A stretch of DNA of 64,000 nt, taken from the NCBI RefSeq assembly GCF_003003265.1, contig NZ_PVTL01000003.1:124001-188000 (forward strand). Direction: 5' to 3'. This document shows positions 36,785 to 45,996 of this stretch, in pieces. Position numbers and translations under genes: made by a program. The notes under the pieces are model-generated. The model was not told the DNA's origin, made no database searches, and worked only from the letters and a program-made list of their open reading frames with translations. Source of the DNA: Glaciihabitans tibetensis. Lineage in GTDB: Bacteria; Actinomycetota; Actinomycetes; Actinomycetales; Microbacteriaceae. How positions within the stretch are numbered: the first letter of the stretch is position 1; every line of letters begins with the position of its first letter.

Positions 36785-37657
36785 TCAGCGCTCGGGGAAG
36801 CCGTGGGGGAGGCCGCGTAGCGCTGGGGCGAGTCGCTCTAGGCGCTCCCGCTCGAGGGTGAGGGCGGTCAGTTCCCGCTCGCGCCGCAGTGCGCTGACGG
36901 CGGCGAGAAACAGCTCGGGCGAGACATCCGCTCCTGGCATCGGAAATACCCACCGTGACGCTTCGCTAGCGAGTTCGCTGGCGAGCCGCTGCCGGGTGCC
37001 AGGGGAGAAGCGCGGGGCCTGGCGGAGGAACGATGCGATGCGGCGGGAGACGCGGTCGGGCATTCGGGCAACGTCCGCCGTGAGGGCCCAGTCGCGCATT
37101 GCAACCGGAACCCCGTAAACCGGGACTACCTCGCGCGAAACCCGCTCGTACTGGCAGTAAGTGCCCGCGATGAGGTCGCCGAGTCGCTTGGACCGTGCGT
37201 TCAGCAGGGCGACCAGCGCGGCGAGGCCGCCGAACGTGAGAAAGATCTCGAGCACCCCCGTCAAGGCCCGGATGAACGCGTGCCGGAACCCGATCGCGCC
37301 GCCGTCGTCGCGGACGATGCGCCCACCCACCGCGAGTTTGCCGAGCGATTTGCCGTGGGAGAGCAGCTCGACACTCGTCGGCGCGATCACCAGTACCAGC
37401 ACGAGGAGCACGACTGCGGCGGCGGCTGCGGTCGAATCATCCAACCCGAACGCGGCGATCACGAGGGGGAGCCCGAGCAGGGCGAGCAGCAGGTAGCCGC
37501 CGAGGTACAGCGCCCAGTCGATAAGGGTGCCCGCGGCGCGCAAGACAAACGCGGTCGGACGGAGGTCAAGCGCGACTGCCTCGCCCGTGATCAGCTCGTC
37601 GCTGCGGTGAGTTTCGCTCGGGAGTTGTTCCTGCGGGGGTGTCGCGGCGCTGGGCAT
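36785..37657 (-). CDS. RDD family membrane protein
   Basis: A 290-residue protein with three to four hydrophobic helices in residues about 38-170 and the RDD-family arrangement: Arg/Asp in RAAGTLIDWALYL, then GKSLGKLAVGGRIVRDDG and LNARSKRLGDLIAGT. The C-terminal 110 residues are soluble and helical, longer than in minimal RDD proteins. Its ATG is only 16 bp from the ATG of the divergent SpoIIM-like gene. In actinobacteria this pair belongs to the DUF58-MoxR group. Transport roles have been suggested for RDD proteins, but the function here is unknown. Confidence 0.88.
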   Translation of the reverse strand: MPSAATPPQEQLPSETHRSDELITGEAVALDLRPTAFVLRAAGTLIDWALYLGGYLLLALLGLPLVIAAFGLDDSTAAAAAVVLLVLVLVIAPTSVELLSHGKSLGKLAVGGRIVRDDGGAIGFRHAFIRALTGVLEIFLTFGGLAALVALLNARSKRLGDLIAGTYCQYERVSREVVPVYGVPVAMRDWALTADVARMPDRVSRRIASFLRQAPRFSPGTRQRLASELASEASRWVFPMPGADVSPELFLAAVSALRRERELTALTLERERLERLAPALRGLPHGFPER

Positions 37658-37673
37658 GCCATCATTTAAGCAG

Positions 37674-38669
37674 ATGGACCTCGACGCCTATTCAGCCGCG
37701 CACCGCGAAGAATGGGATCGCCTTGCCTCCCTCGCGTCGAGACGTCGCTTTAGCGGTGCCGAGTCCGACGAGCTGATCGAGCGCTACCAGGCCGGTGCGA
37801 CCGAGCTGTCGGCCATGACCACCACCCTGGGCCAGTCGGTACAGGGGGATCGGCTCTCCCTGTCGCTGAGCCGCGCAAGGCTGAGATTTACTGGCGCGTC
37901 CACCAATGCGCTCGCGCAGCTTCCGCGTTTTTTCGCCTACCAGCTGCCCGCCGCTCTCTACCGGGTGCGCTGGGTGAGCCTCGCCGCGACCGTCGCCTTC
38001 TTCGTCATCGCGTTCGCCTATGGGGCCTGGCTCAGCGCGAATCCCGAACTGCTGCTGAACTTCGGGAGCGCCGAGCAGCTCGAGACCTACGCGGACACCC
38101 AGTTCATCGGCTACTACTCCGACAACCCCGAGGCCTCGTTCGCGGGCCAGGTCTGGACGAACAACGCCTGGATTGCCGCCCAGTGCATCGCCTTCGGGGT
38201 CACGGCGGTGTGGGCGCCGTACATGATCGTGCAGAACGCGCTCGGGATCGGCCAGTCCGGCGCGATCATGAACGAGTACGGGCGCCTTGACCAGTTTTTC
38301 CTCTACCTCGCCCCCCACGGGCAGCTGGAGCTCTACTGCATCTTCGTCGCGGCGGCCGCAGGCATGATGATCGCCTGGTCGTGGATCGCTCCCGGTGCCC
38401 GCACCCGTGGTCAAGCACTCGCCGAGGACGGCCGGGCGCTGTTCACGATTGTGGTGGGGCTCGCGGTCGCGCTTCTGGTCTCCGGCATCATCGAGGGCTA
38501 CGTCACCCGTCAGGACTGGCCGTGGCCCATCAAGATCGGCATCGGCTCGCTCGCGCTCGCGGCATTCGTGGGGTATCAGTGGGTGCTCGGCGGACGCGCA
38601 GCAAAAGCGGGGGAGACCGGCGATCTCGACGAGTTCGAGTCCGGAGCCCGGCGCCTCGTTGCGGGCTGA
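37674..38669 (+). CDS. stage II sporulation protein M (SpoIIM)-like membrane protein
   Basis: A 331-residue protein with an N-terminal helical cytosolic region and about six transmembrane helices; FGVTAVWAPYMIVQNALGIG and APHGQLELYCIFVAAAAGMMI segments are characteristic of the SpoIIM/stage II sporulation M superfamily. The organism group does not sporulate, so the name only reflects homology. ATG 37674 is used; an ATG six codons upstream would overlap the divergent RDD start. It is usually linked with RDD, DUF58 and MoxR genes; here a 6-kb accessory stretch separates them. Confidence 0.85.
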   Translation: MDLDAYSAAHREEWDRLASLASRRRFSGAESDELIERYQAGATELSAMTTTLGQSVQGDRLSLSLSRARLRFTGASTNALAQLPRFFAYQLPAALYRVRWVSLAATVAFFVIAFAYGAWLSANPELLLNFGSAEQLETYADTQFIGYYSDNPEASFAGQVWTNNAWIAAQCIAFGVTAVWAPYMIVQNALGIGQSGAIMNEYGRLDQFFLYLAPHGQLELYCIFVAAAAGMMIAWSWIAPGARTRGQALAEDGRALFTIVVGLAVALLVSGIIEGYVTRQDWPWPIKIGIGSLALAAFVGYQWVLGGRAAKAGETGDLDEFESGARRLVAG

Positions 38670-38769
38670 GTTCTGCGCTGCGGAGTCTGACTGCGCTGTC
38701 AAGGGTGGGGGAGATCGCCACCGTCCGGGCGAGGAATACCGACAGCTCAGTTCCGGGAATTCGCTGCAA

Positions 38770-40224
38770 TCAAGGACCGACCGAGAACTCGTGCGGGTAG
38801 CCGACGATGGTGCCGTCGAGAGGCTGCCCGCTGACTATGACCTGAAGGAACAAGTCGGTGGTCTCGGTTTCTACGATTCGGCGATGTTCTCCATTGTCGA
38901 AGGTCACGGTTCGACCGGGTTCGAACTGTTCGAGGTTGGCTTTTGTCCTTGACACAAAAAACGCGGCGGACTCACGGCTGACGCCCGCCTGCCAATAGTC
39001 GTCGGTGAGGTACAGCGGAGTGCGCGATGGCACGTTGGTCCGCGCGGCCTGGGCAACGGCTGCGGTGCCGACCGTGGTCAAGGGAACAGCGACGATGCTC
39101 AGCAGAAGCACTGCCGCAACTACTCGGCGCACAACGGCGGAGCGCGCCGTTCCAGCGACGTCACCGTCGATCACCGTCGGGGCATCGGCATTGCCAAGGG
39201 TGTCGGCGGTTGTCGGCATCGCACGGAATCGCTTGGCCGCCCTCTCGATTGTGAAGTGCAGAACCAGTCCGAGCACCACGCTGGCCACTCCGACCAGAGT
39301 GCCCACGGGCAGTATCTCGATCAGGCGCGGATGCGTGCTGGCATAGGCATTGATTCCGACAAGGATCGGGAAGTGGAGGATGTACACGGGATACGACAAT
39401 TCTCCGATCAGGCGATCGGCGCGGTTGTGCTTTGTGTAGGTAAAAAGCACCGGAATGGCGAGGGCGAAGATGAGAGGTTGCCAAACCGGCATGGTAATCG
39501 TCGTCGGGACAAGAACAACGAACAGAAGCACGCCCGCCCACCAGTGCGGCTTCGCAATGCCCTTAGATAGCTGGTACGCGAGGGCGCCGAGCCCGAAGAA
39601 CAGGAACGACGACGGGTAGAAGTAGTAGCCAAGGGTCAACTGGCTCTGTTGCGGGAGGATGCCGAGGTCCGGAGTCGGGTACACCAGAAAACTAATTGCA
39701 AGCAGGTAGACAGCGCCGACCATCACAAAGAGGAAGGTCCGTCGCGGGCTGCGTACGATGAACGGCGCGATCAGGTAAAAGCCGAGCTCAACCGCGAGCG
39801 ACCATGCCGGAGGGTTGATTGCGAGCGCCACTGCGTCGGCGCAGCCGCCTTGCACGGTCGGTAGGCACAAAAGATAAAACAGGTCCTGTCCGGCGATCAG
39901 TGCATTGGCCGCGACGAAGAAGATTTTTGCCCACGCGGTGAGCTGGGCGAAGAACTCCACGATCGCCGGCAACGACACCGCAAGCGCGATAACCAGTCCG
40001 ACTACGTAGACGGGAAAGAGGCGGAGCACCCGGTTCTTGTAAAAGGCCCCAAGAGTCGATCGATCGACATACTTCTCGTTCAGCACCATTGCCATGTAGA
40101 AGCCCGAGATGATGAAGAAGAAGTTGACAGCGATGGGTGCGGGTATGACCGGGAGGCCGAAAACGTTGGAACCAGCGTGCGCCGACACCACGGACAGCGC
40201 GAGGAACAGTCGGAGTACCCCCAC
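38770..40224 (-). CDS. acyltransferase family 3 membrane protein (OafA/YrhL-like)
   Basis: A 484-residue protein starting at GTG with GGGG 8 nt upstream. It has about ten transmembrane helices; the N-terminus reads GVLRLFLALSVVSAHAGS with the conserved His of acyltransferase-3 enzymes, followed by NFFFIISGFYMAMVL and FYKNRVLRLFPVY. Such proteins O-acetylate or otherwise acylate surface sugars. After the last helix (about residue 375) there is a C-terminal extracellular domain of about 100 residues that is not an SGNH hydrolase. A TAGGAT hexamer at 40261-40266 (minus strand) could be its -10. It may decorate the glycan made by the first 21 kb. Confidence 0.82.
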   Translation of the reverse strand: MGVLRLFLALSVVSAHAGSNVFGLPVIPAPIAVNFFFIISGFYMAMVLNEKYVDRSTLGAFYKNRVLRLFPVYVVGLVIALAVSLPAIVEFFAQLTAWAKIFFVAANALIAGQDLFYLLCLPTVQGGCADAVALAINPPAWSLAVELGFYLIAPFIVRSPRRTFLFVMVGAVYLLAISFLVYPTPDLGILPQQSQLTLGYYFYPSSFLFFGLGALAYQLSKGIAKPHWWAGVLLFVVLVPTTITMPVWQPLIFALAIPVLFTYTKHNRADRLIGELSYPVYILHFPILVGINAYASTHPRLIEILPVGTLVGVASVVLGLVLHFTIERAAKRFRAMPTTADTLGNADAPTVIDGDVAGTARSAVVRRVVAAVLLLSIVAVPLTTVGTAAVAQAARTNVPSRTPLYLTDDYWQAGVSRESAAFFVSRTKANLEQFEPGRTVTFDNGEHRRIVETETTDLFLQVIVSGQPLDGTIVGYPHEFSVGP

Positions 40225-40364
40225 AGCCGTGCCCCGTCCGATTGAGATGACCCATGAGAAATCCTAGTGTAATTTCGCCAGCCGCCGTGGGCCGAGACTA
40301 CCGAGGGCAACGCAGAATGTCGTCGCGGGAGGCAGGCAACAGAGCCAAAGCCGCCGCCCTTATT

Positions 40365-40394
40365 TTGAGTTATTCACGATAAGTGATCTAATAG
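40365..40394 (+). promoter_or_regulatory. promoter and possible Fur-type operator upstream of the fur-katA pair
   Basis: TTGAGT (40365-40370) and TCTAAT (40387-40392) are 16 bp apart, the latter ending 6 nt before ATG 40399, so the mRNA is probably leaderless. Between them an AT-rich dyad, TTAT-N5-ATAA (40370-40382), resembles FurA-type operators and would allow autoregulation. Confidence 0.55.
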
Positions 40395-40398
40395 TCAT

Positions 40399-40917
40399 AT
40401 GTCGTCGAGTCCAGAAAGCCAGCTGCGGGATGCCGCGCTGCGCGTCACGGCCGGGCGGCTGGCAGTACTGGCCGCAATAGAAGAGCACCCGCACTCCGAC
40501 GCCGATACCCTCTGCCGCATCGTGCGCGCCCAGTTGCCCGGCATTTCCGTGCAGTCGGTGCACAACGTGCTGCACGACCTGACGAACGCGGAGCTGCTTC
40601 GCCGAATCGAGCCGGCCGGATCATCCGCTCGCTATGAAAGGCGCCTGGGCGACAACCATCACCATGTCGTCTGCTCGGTCTGCGGCACCATCGCCGACGT
40701 CGACTGCGTGCACGGCGAGGCGCCCTGCCTGACGCCGAGCAACACCAGCGGCTTTGTGATCGACACCGCAGAGATCACCTTCTGGGGGGTGTGCGCCGAT
40801 TGCACCGCGAACGCTGGCGCCAGTGCGATATCCCCGAGCCTCGCAGCATCCACCAACCCCACACACTCCGCGGTGGCTACCGCCAACGCTTCGACCTCCA
40901 TCCACCACGTTCACTAG
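40399..40917 (+). CDS. Fur family transcriptional regulator (FurA/CatR type)
   Basis: A 172-residue protein with a winged helix at residues about 10-75, a His-rich sensory segment ([18 protein letters not shown]) and two structural-zinc Cys pairs at 92/95 and 132/135. The tail after residue 140 is extended and His-containing at the end (HHVH). The gene lies 7 nt before the catalase gene, so it probably represses catalase in response to peroxide or iron, like FurA with katG in actinobacteria. An AT-rich dyad in its promoter suggests self-control. Confidence 0.9.
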   Translation: MSSSPESQLRDAALRVTAGRLAVLAAIEEHPHSDADTLCRIVRAQLPGISVQSVHNVLHDLTNAELLRRIEPAGSSARYERRLGDNHHHVVCSVCGTIADVDCVHGEAPCLTPSNTSGFVIDTAEITFWGVCADCTANAGASAISPSLAASTNPTHSAVATANASTSIHHVH

Positions 40918-40924
40918 GAGAATC

Positions 40925-42415
40925 TTGACAAACCCCACCACGACGAACAGCGGCGCCCCGGTTGCCAGCGACGAGCATTCCCAGACTGTCGGACCCGACG
41001 GCGTCATCGCTCTCACCGACCACTACCTCGTAGAGAAGCTCGCCCAGTTCAACCGCGAGCGGGTGCCGGAGCGCGTTGTGCACGCCAAGGGCGGCGGAGC
41101 GTTCGGAACCTTCGAGACGACCCACGACGTCAGCGCCTACACGCGTGCGTCGCTGTTCCAGCCGGGTGCGACCGTGCAGATGCTCGCGCGCTTCTCCTCG
41201 GTTGCCGGCGAGCAGGGCAGCCCGGACACCTGGCGCGACCCGCGCGGCTTCGCGCTGAAGTTCTACACCGACGAGGGCAACTACGACATGGTGGGCAACA
41301 ACACCCCCGTGTTCTTCATCCGCGACGGGATCAAGTTTCCCGACTTCATCCACTCGCAGAAACGCCTCCCGGGCAGCCACCTGCGCGATCACAACATGCA
41401 GTGGGACTTCTGGACCCTCTCCCCGGAGAGCGCCCACCAGGTCACCTGGTTGATGGGTGACCGCGGCCTGCCCACCTCGTGGCGCCACATGGACGGCTTC
41501 AGCTCGCACACCTACCAGTGGATTAACGCTGAGGGCGAGCGCTCCTGGGTCAAGTACCACTTCCGTACCCAGCAGGGTCACGAGACCCTGACGCAGGATC
41601 AGGCAGATTCGATCGCCGGGCAGGACGCCGACCTTCACATTCGCGATCTGTACGAGGCGATCGAAGCGGAGAACTTCCCGAAGTGGGACATGTCCGTGCA
41701 GATCATGAAGTACGAGGACGCAGCGACCTACCGCTTCAACCCGTTCGACATCACCAAGGTGTGGCCCAAGGCGGAGTACCCGCTGATTCCGGTCGGCACC
41801 ATGACGCTGAACCGCAACCCGGAGAACTACTTCGCGCAGATCGAGCAGGCAACGTTCGCCCCGTCGAACTTTGTTCCCGGAATCGCCGCCAGCCCCGACA
41901 AGATGCTGCAGGCCCGGATCTTCAGCTACGCAGACGCGCACCGCTACCGCGTGGGCACCAACCACGCCCAGCTGCCCGTGAACGCGCCGGTGTCCCCGGT
42001 GAACAGCTACTCGCAGGACGGCGCGATGCGCATGCGCACCAACGATCCGCATGCGCCGGTGTACGCGCCCAACTCGTTCGGTGGCCCCGCGGCATCCCCC
42101 GCAGCCCACGGAAACGACGCTGGCTGGGAGCAGGACGGGTCGCTGATCCGCTCGGCCGCAACCCTGCACGCCGACGACGACGACTTCGGTCAGGCCGGGA
42201 CGTTGTTTCGGGAGGTGCTGGATGACGCCGCGCGCGACCGTCTGGTGTCGAACATCGTCGGCCACGTTTCCGCTGTGACGATCCCGTCGCTGCGTGAGCG
42301 GGTCATCCAGTACTGGACCAACGTCGACGCCACCCTCGGTGCACGCGTCGCTGCCGGACTCGGTCCGATCGAGTCGCCGGTCGACGAGCTGGTTCCGGCA
42401 CCCGTCTCCCGCTAG
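40925..42415 (+). CDS. katA: catalase (monofunctional, haem)
   Basis: A 496-residue enzyme that breaks down hydrogen peroxide. TTG 40925 is taken as start: AGGAG ends 4 nt upstream and no ATG occurs before the conserved core. The active-site His is in [11 protein letters not shown] (about residue 53), the distal Asn in [11 protein letters not shown], and the haem-ligand Tyr in [14 protein letters not shown]. It belongs to the small-subunit catalases. It is co-transcribed with the Fur-type gene and followed by a strong hairpin. Confidence 0.95.
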   Translation: MTNPTTTNSGAPVASDEHSQTVGPDGVIALTDHYLVEKLAQFNRERVPERVVHAKGGGAFGTFETTHDVSAYTRASLFQPGATVQMLARFSSVAGEQGSPDTWRDPRGFALKFYTDEGNYDMVGNNTPVFFIRDGIKFPDFIHSQKRLPGSHLRDHNMQWDFWTLSPESAHQVTWLMGDRGLPTSWRHMDGFSSHTYQWINAEGERSWVKYHFRTQQGHETLTQDQADSIAGQDADLHIRDLYEAIEAENFPKWDMSVQIMKYEDAATYRFNPFDITKVWPKAEYPLIPVGTMTLNRNPENYFAQIEQATFAPSNFVPGIAASPDKMLQARIFSYADAHRYRVGTNHAQLPVNAPVSPVNSYSQDGAMRMRTNDPHAPVYAPNSFGGPAASPAAHGNDAGWEQDGSLIRSAATLHADDDDFGQAGTLFREVLDDAARDRLVSNIVGHVSAVTIPSLRERVIQYWTNVDATLGARVAAGLGPIESPVDELVPAPVSR

Positions 42416-42471
42416 TCAGTTCGGCGCGAGGCTCGGTGCTGCCGGCAACGGCGCACCGTCACGCCAAACTA

Positions 42472-42523
42472 TCCCGGCCGATCCGGGTCGCACCTCGCGG
42501 TGCGGCTTGGCTCGGCCGGGATT
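42472..42523. terminator. bidirectional hairpin between convergent katA and lipoprotein genes
   Basis: Perfect 11-bp outer arms ATCCCGGCCGA (42472-42482) and TCGGCCGGGAT (42513-42523) enclose a second hairpin, GCACC/GGTGC around TCGC (42491-42504). The symmetric double stem lies between two converging genes, as expected for a shared terminator. Confidence 0.7.
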
Positions 42524-42597
42524 TGCCGTTCAGCACCGCAGGCCCATCGCTCATCGCCCATCGGTACAGGGGGGTCGCGCTCAGGCAGCCGAAGCTG

Positions 42598-43197
42598 TTA
42601 CGGCAACGCGAGCACTGAAGTGAGGAACCGTGCGTAGCTGACGTAGTAGAGCATTCCACCCGAATAAAGAACCGACGGAATGTAGTTCTCCTCTGCATTG
42701 GAGGGCGCGACAAGTGTTCCGGCAAATGGGTCGTTTGACTCGGTGTAGCCGCTGGCGACCAGTTCCGCGCGACGCTCCTGCCAGCCAGCCTCGTCCAGCT
42801 GTTGCTGTGCGAACCACACGATCACGTCGCCCTGACCCTGCCACTGGCAGCCCAACGCTCCCTCGTCTAACATCCGAGCCATCACATCATCCAACGGGAG
42901 CGGTGGATCCTGCTCAACGAGCCCATCCTCCGCCAGCGAGGCGTTTTCCTCGGGCGTCAGAACATCGTCGCAGTCCACGGTTGGCACCGAAGACGGGGCC
43001 GAAGAGGGCGTCGCGACAGGAGTGACAACCGGGGCCGCCGTCGAGCTGGGCGTTGATGTTGCGGTGGATGTCGCGGGGGCCGACGCCCGTGTCGGCTCGG
43101 CCTCTGGGCTGGCGGACGGCGTGCAGCCACTGATCGCACAGGCCAGCGAGATCGCCACGGTCGGCAAAAGTAGGCGCGGGCGCGTTGGGGATCTCAT
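42598..43197 (-). CDS. lipoprotein of unknown function
   Basis: A 199-residue protein with a signal peptide ending in ISGC (lipobox) and a Ser/Thr/Pro-rich linker of about 45 residues. The folded part starts with VDCDDVLTPEE and includes a second Cys in GALGCQWQGQGDVIVWF, a pattern like that of the two tandem lipoproteins at 24-26 kb (a first Cys with acidic residues, then a Cys-x-Trp strand). It may be a distant single-domain relative. ATG 43197 is the natural start before the signal; longer frames are not plausible. Function unknown. Confidence 0.75.
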   Translation of the reverse strand: MRSPTRPRLLLPTVAISLACAISGCTPSASPEAEPTRASAPATSTATSTPSSTAAPVVTPVATPSSAPSSVPTVDCDDVLTPEENASLAEDGLVEQDPPLPLDDVMARMLDEGALGCQWQGQGDVIVWFAQQQLDEAGWQERRAELVASGYTESNDPFAGTLVAPSNAEENYIPSVLYSGGMLYYVSYARFLTSVLALP

Positions 43198-43267
43198 GAT
43201 TTCTCGAACATATCTCAGGACCGCAGGATTCCGCAATATTTCAATCGCGCTCCATGCATGCGGCAGG

Positions 43268-44644
43268 ATGGAGCAGGTGACTGCGACAGAACCTGCGGCC
43301 GAGACATCCGCCACTTCCACAGCCCCGCCCGCCCCGCCCGCAACGCCCGCGCCGCCGACAACGCGAGCCCCGTCGGCACCCCCTTCGGCCTCGGTGCCAT
43401 CCGAAGCACGCGCTACGCAAGCACCCTCGCCGAAGCGACCCTCGGCGTCCCGAACCAGCTCCGCCAGGCTCGCGGCGTTCGGCAAGGCGTTCGGGGCAAC
43501 GGCAGGGTGGGTCGCGCGCGGACTGATCATCCTGCTCGGGCTGATCGTGGTGTGGCTGGTGCTGCGCGCGCTCTGGTCGATCGTGCTGCCAATGCTGTTC
43601 GCCCTGCTGCTGTCGTCGATCCTCTGGCCGGTGAACCGGGTGCTCCGTCGAGCGCTTCCGAAGGCGCTCGCGGCCCTGCTCTCGGTGGCGGGGCTGCTCG
43701 CCGTGGTGGTCGGGATCGGCCTCATCGTCATCCCCCTGATGGCGTCCGGCGCCAGCGCCCTGGCGTCCTCGGCCAGCGCCAACATCGCCGAGATCGGCGA
43801 TTTCTTCGCGCAGCCACCGTTTAACTTCCCGGATTACGATCTCGCGGGCTTGGTGGATGCCGGGATCACACAGGTCCGCGAAAACGGCGGCGCCGTGGTG
43901 AGCGGCATCACCGCGGGACTCGGCACGATCACCTCCTGGACCGTCGTGTTCCTGCTGACGATGGTGCTGACGTTCTTCTGCCTGAAGGACGGCGACAAGT
44001 TTTTGCGCTGGACCCGGCGCTGGACCAACGGACGCACGTTCGTGCACGCGGCCAAAATCTCCGAGGGAGTCTGGCAAACGCTGTCGGCCTACATTTCCTC
44101 GCAGGCCATCGTCGCCCTCGTCGACGCGGTGTTCATCGGTATCGGCCTCGCGTTGCTCGGCATTCCGCTCGCCCTCCCTCTCGCGGTGCTGATCTTCTTC
44201 GCCGCGTTTATCCCAATCGTCGGCGCGGTGGCGACGGGAATGCTGGCCACCGTCGTCGCGTTGCTTTCCCACGGCTGGGGCACGGCGCTGATCGTGTTGG
44301 GGATTGTGCTCCTGGTGCAGCAGCTGGAAAGCAACCTCCTGCAGCCGGCCATCGTGGGCAAGGTGCTGAAGATCCACCCCGCGGTGGTGCTCGGGTCGGT
44401 CGTCGTCGGCGGAACCATCTTCGGCATCGTCGGCGCATTCCTCGCGGTGCCGACCACCGCCGCCGTCATCGTGGTGATGCGGTATCTGCGCAGTCTGTCG
44501 CTGAGCGGGCACGACGATGGGTTCGAACCCGGCAGTGCGGCGGCCGACGCGGCGGCAGCGAAACCCAACACCGAGGCGGCTGAGACTGGGGCACATTCAG
44601 GCGAGGCGGATGTCGCTGACCTCGACGCCCCCGCCGCGCGCTAG
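43268..44644 (+). CDS. AI-2E family transporter (PerM/YhhQ-type permease)
   Basis: A 458-residue protein with a long Ala/Pro/Thr-rich cytosolic N-terminus (about 75 residues) and about eight helices. LPMLFALLLSSILWPVNR, an amphipathic region near 150-210, and the LQQLESNLLQPAIVGK-like conserved segment (QQLESNLLQP) near residue 350 are the signature of the AI-2E exporter superfamily. Substrates vary; export of small molecules or ions is known for relatives. Start options are ATG 43268 and GTG 43277. It is divergent from the lipoprotein gene by 70 bp. Confidence 0.87.
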   Translation: MEQVTATEPAAETSATSTAPPAPPATPAPPTTRAPSAPPSASVPSEARATQAPSPKRPSASRTSSARLAAFGKAFGATAGWVARGLIILLGLIVVWLVLRALWSIVLPMLFALLLSSILWPVNRVLRRALPKALAALLSVAGLLAVVVGIGLIVIPLMASGASALASSASANIAEIGDFFAQPPFNFPDYDLAGLVDAGITQVRENGGAVVSGITAGLGTITSWTVVFLLTMVLTFFCLKDGDKFLRWTRRWTNGRTFVHAAKISEGVWQTLSAYISSQAIVALVDAVFIGIGLALLGIPLALPLAVLIFFAAFIPIVGAVATGMLATVVALLSHGWGTALIVLGIVLLVQQLESNLLQPAIVGKVLKIHPAVVLGSVVVGGTIFGIVGAFLAVPTTAAVIVVMRYLRSLSLSGHDDGFEPGSAAADAAAAKPNTEAAETGAHSGEADVADLDAPAAR

Positions 44645-44697
44645 TCGCCGTCGCGCCCCAGTCAGAGCTGCAGTCGCCCGCCGCGCGCTCGCGGGAA

Positions 44698-45996
44698 CTA
44701 CAGTCGCCCGGCCGCCTTCAGCGCGAGGTACCGGTCGGCCAGCGCTGGCGGCAGGTCGCTGGGGGAGCCGGTGACGACGTCGGCGCCGAGCTGGCGGATG
44801 GCAGCGGAAACCCGGGAGATGTCGAGCAGCGCCCGCTCGGCGGCCGCCGCGCGGTACACCGCACTGCGGTCGCCGCGGTCGGCGGCGGCGCCCAGCACCG
44901 TGGGGTCGGTGACCGAAGAGACGAGCACGGTGTGCGTACGGGTGAGCTGCGGCAGCACGGAAAGCAGGCCCCGCGATGCACCGGGGGCGTCGATCGATGT
45001 CGCCAATACGACCAGGGAGCGTTGCGACGTGACCGAGCGCACCAGCGCGGGCACCGCCGCCCAGTCCATCTCGATAAGTTCGGGGTCTACCGGGGCCATG
45101 GTGTCGACCAGGCGCGACAACAGGTCGGCACCGGTCGCGCCCTGCACCCGTCCGCGTACCCTCCGGTCGTAGATGAGCACGTCGACGCGGTCGCCCGCGC
45201 GGCTCGCCAGTGCTGCGAGCAGCAGCGCCGACTCGTAGGCCGTATCGATCCGCGGCTCATTGTCGATGCGCGCTGCGGAGGTGCGTCCGCTGTCGATGAT
45301 GATGACCACGCGCCGGTCTCGCTCGGGGCGCCAGGTGCGCACCACCAGATCGTCGCGCCGGGCGGTGGCTCGCCAGTCGATCGAGCGCACGTCGTCGCCG
45401 CGCACATACTCGCGGAGGCTGTCGAACTCGGTTCCCTGCCCGCGGATCATGACACTGGTGCGGCCGTCGAGCTCGCGTAGCCGGGCGAGTCGCGACGGCA
45501 GGTGTTTGCGGGAGTTGAACGCGGGCAGCACCCGCAGCGTCGCGGGAGCCGAGAGGGTGGCCTGCCGCGCGGCGAGGCGCAGCGGGCCGAACGAGCGCAG
45601 GGTGACGTGAGCCGCGCGGCGCTCGCCGCGGCGAAACGGGGTGAGCTGCCCGAGAACCTCGCGGCGCTCGCCGGCGGGAATGACCAGTCGCGTGCGCTGC
45701 GACCGGGCTCCTGCGGAGGGCTCCCACGCGTCCCGCACGATCGCTCGCAGGGTGCGGCGCCCGGTGTTCGTGATCAGCAGGCGCGACTGTGCGGTCTCAC
45801 CGAGGCGCAGCCGGGCGGGAACACTGCGGTGCAGGGTGACGCTCCGGGGAGAGCCGGCCAGGATCAGGTCGAGCGCGCTGAGCGCCCCCACCAGCACCAG
45901 CCACAGCACCAGCATCGTGGGCGCGCCGTCGCCGGCGAGCACGACCGGAATCGCACCGGCCGCGAGCAACACCACGAACCACCCGGAGACGGCCAT
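44698..45996 (-). CDS. DUF58 domain protein
   Basis: A 432-residue protein with two N-terminal transmembrane helices, a beta-rich middle region and the DUF58 core at about 200-280: REYVRGDDVRSIDWRATAR, followed by a von Willebrand A-like fold (VVIIIDSGRTS). It is the standard partner of MoxR ATPases, which are believed to insert metal ions or activate protein complexes. The ATG overlaps the moxR stop by one base (TAATG). It closes the five-gene minus-strand operon. Confidence 0.92.
   Translation of the reverse strand: MAVSGWFVVLLAAGAIPVVLAGDGAPTMLVLWLVLVGALSALDLILAGSPRSVTLHRSVPARLRLGETAQSRLLITNTGRRTLRAIVRDAWEPSAGARSQRTRLVIPAGERREVLGQLTPFRRGERRAAHVTLRSFGPLRLAARQATLSAPATLRVLPAFNSRKHLPSRLARLRELDGRTSVMIRGQGTEFDSLREYVRGDDVRSIDWRATARRDDLVVRTWRPERDRRVVIIIDSGRTSAARIDNEPRIDTAYESALLLAALASRAGDRVDVLIYDRRVRGRVQGATGADLLSRLVDTMAPVDPELIEMDWAAVPALVRSVTSQRSLVVLATSIDAPGASRGLLSVLPQLTRTHTVLVSSVTDPTVLGAAADRGDRSAVYRAAAAERALLDISRVSAAIRQLGADVVTGSPSDLPPALADRYLALKAAGRL

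Noticed and set aside
40877..42265. 462-codon minus-strand frame opposite catalase
   Set aside because: It is the mirror of a highly conserved catalase gene in high-GC DNA.
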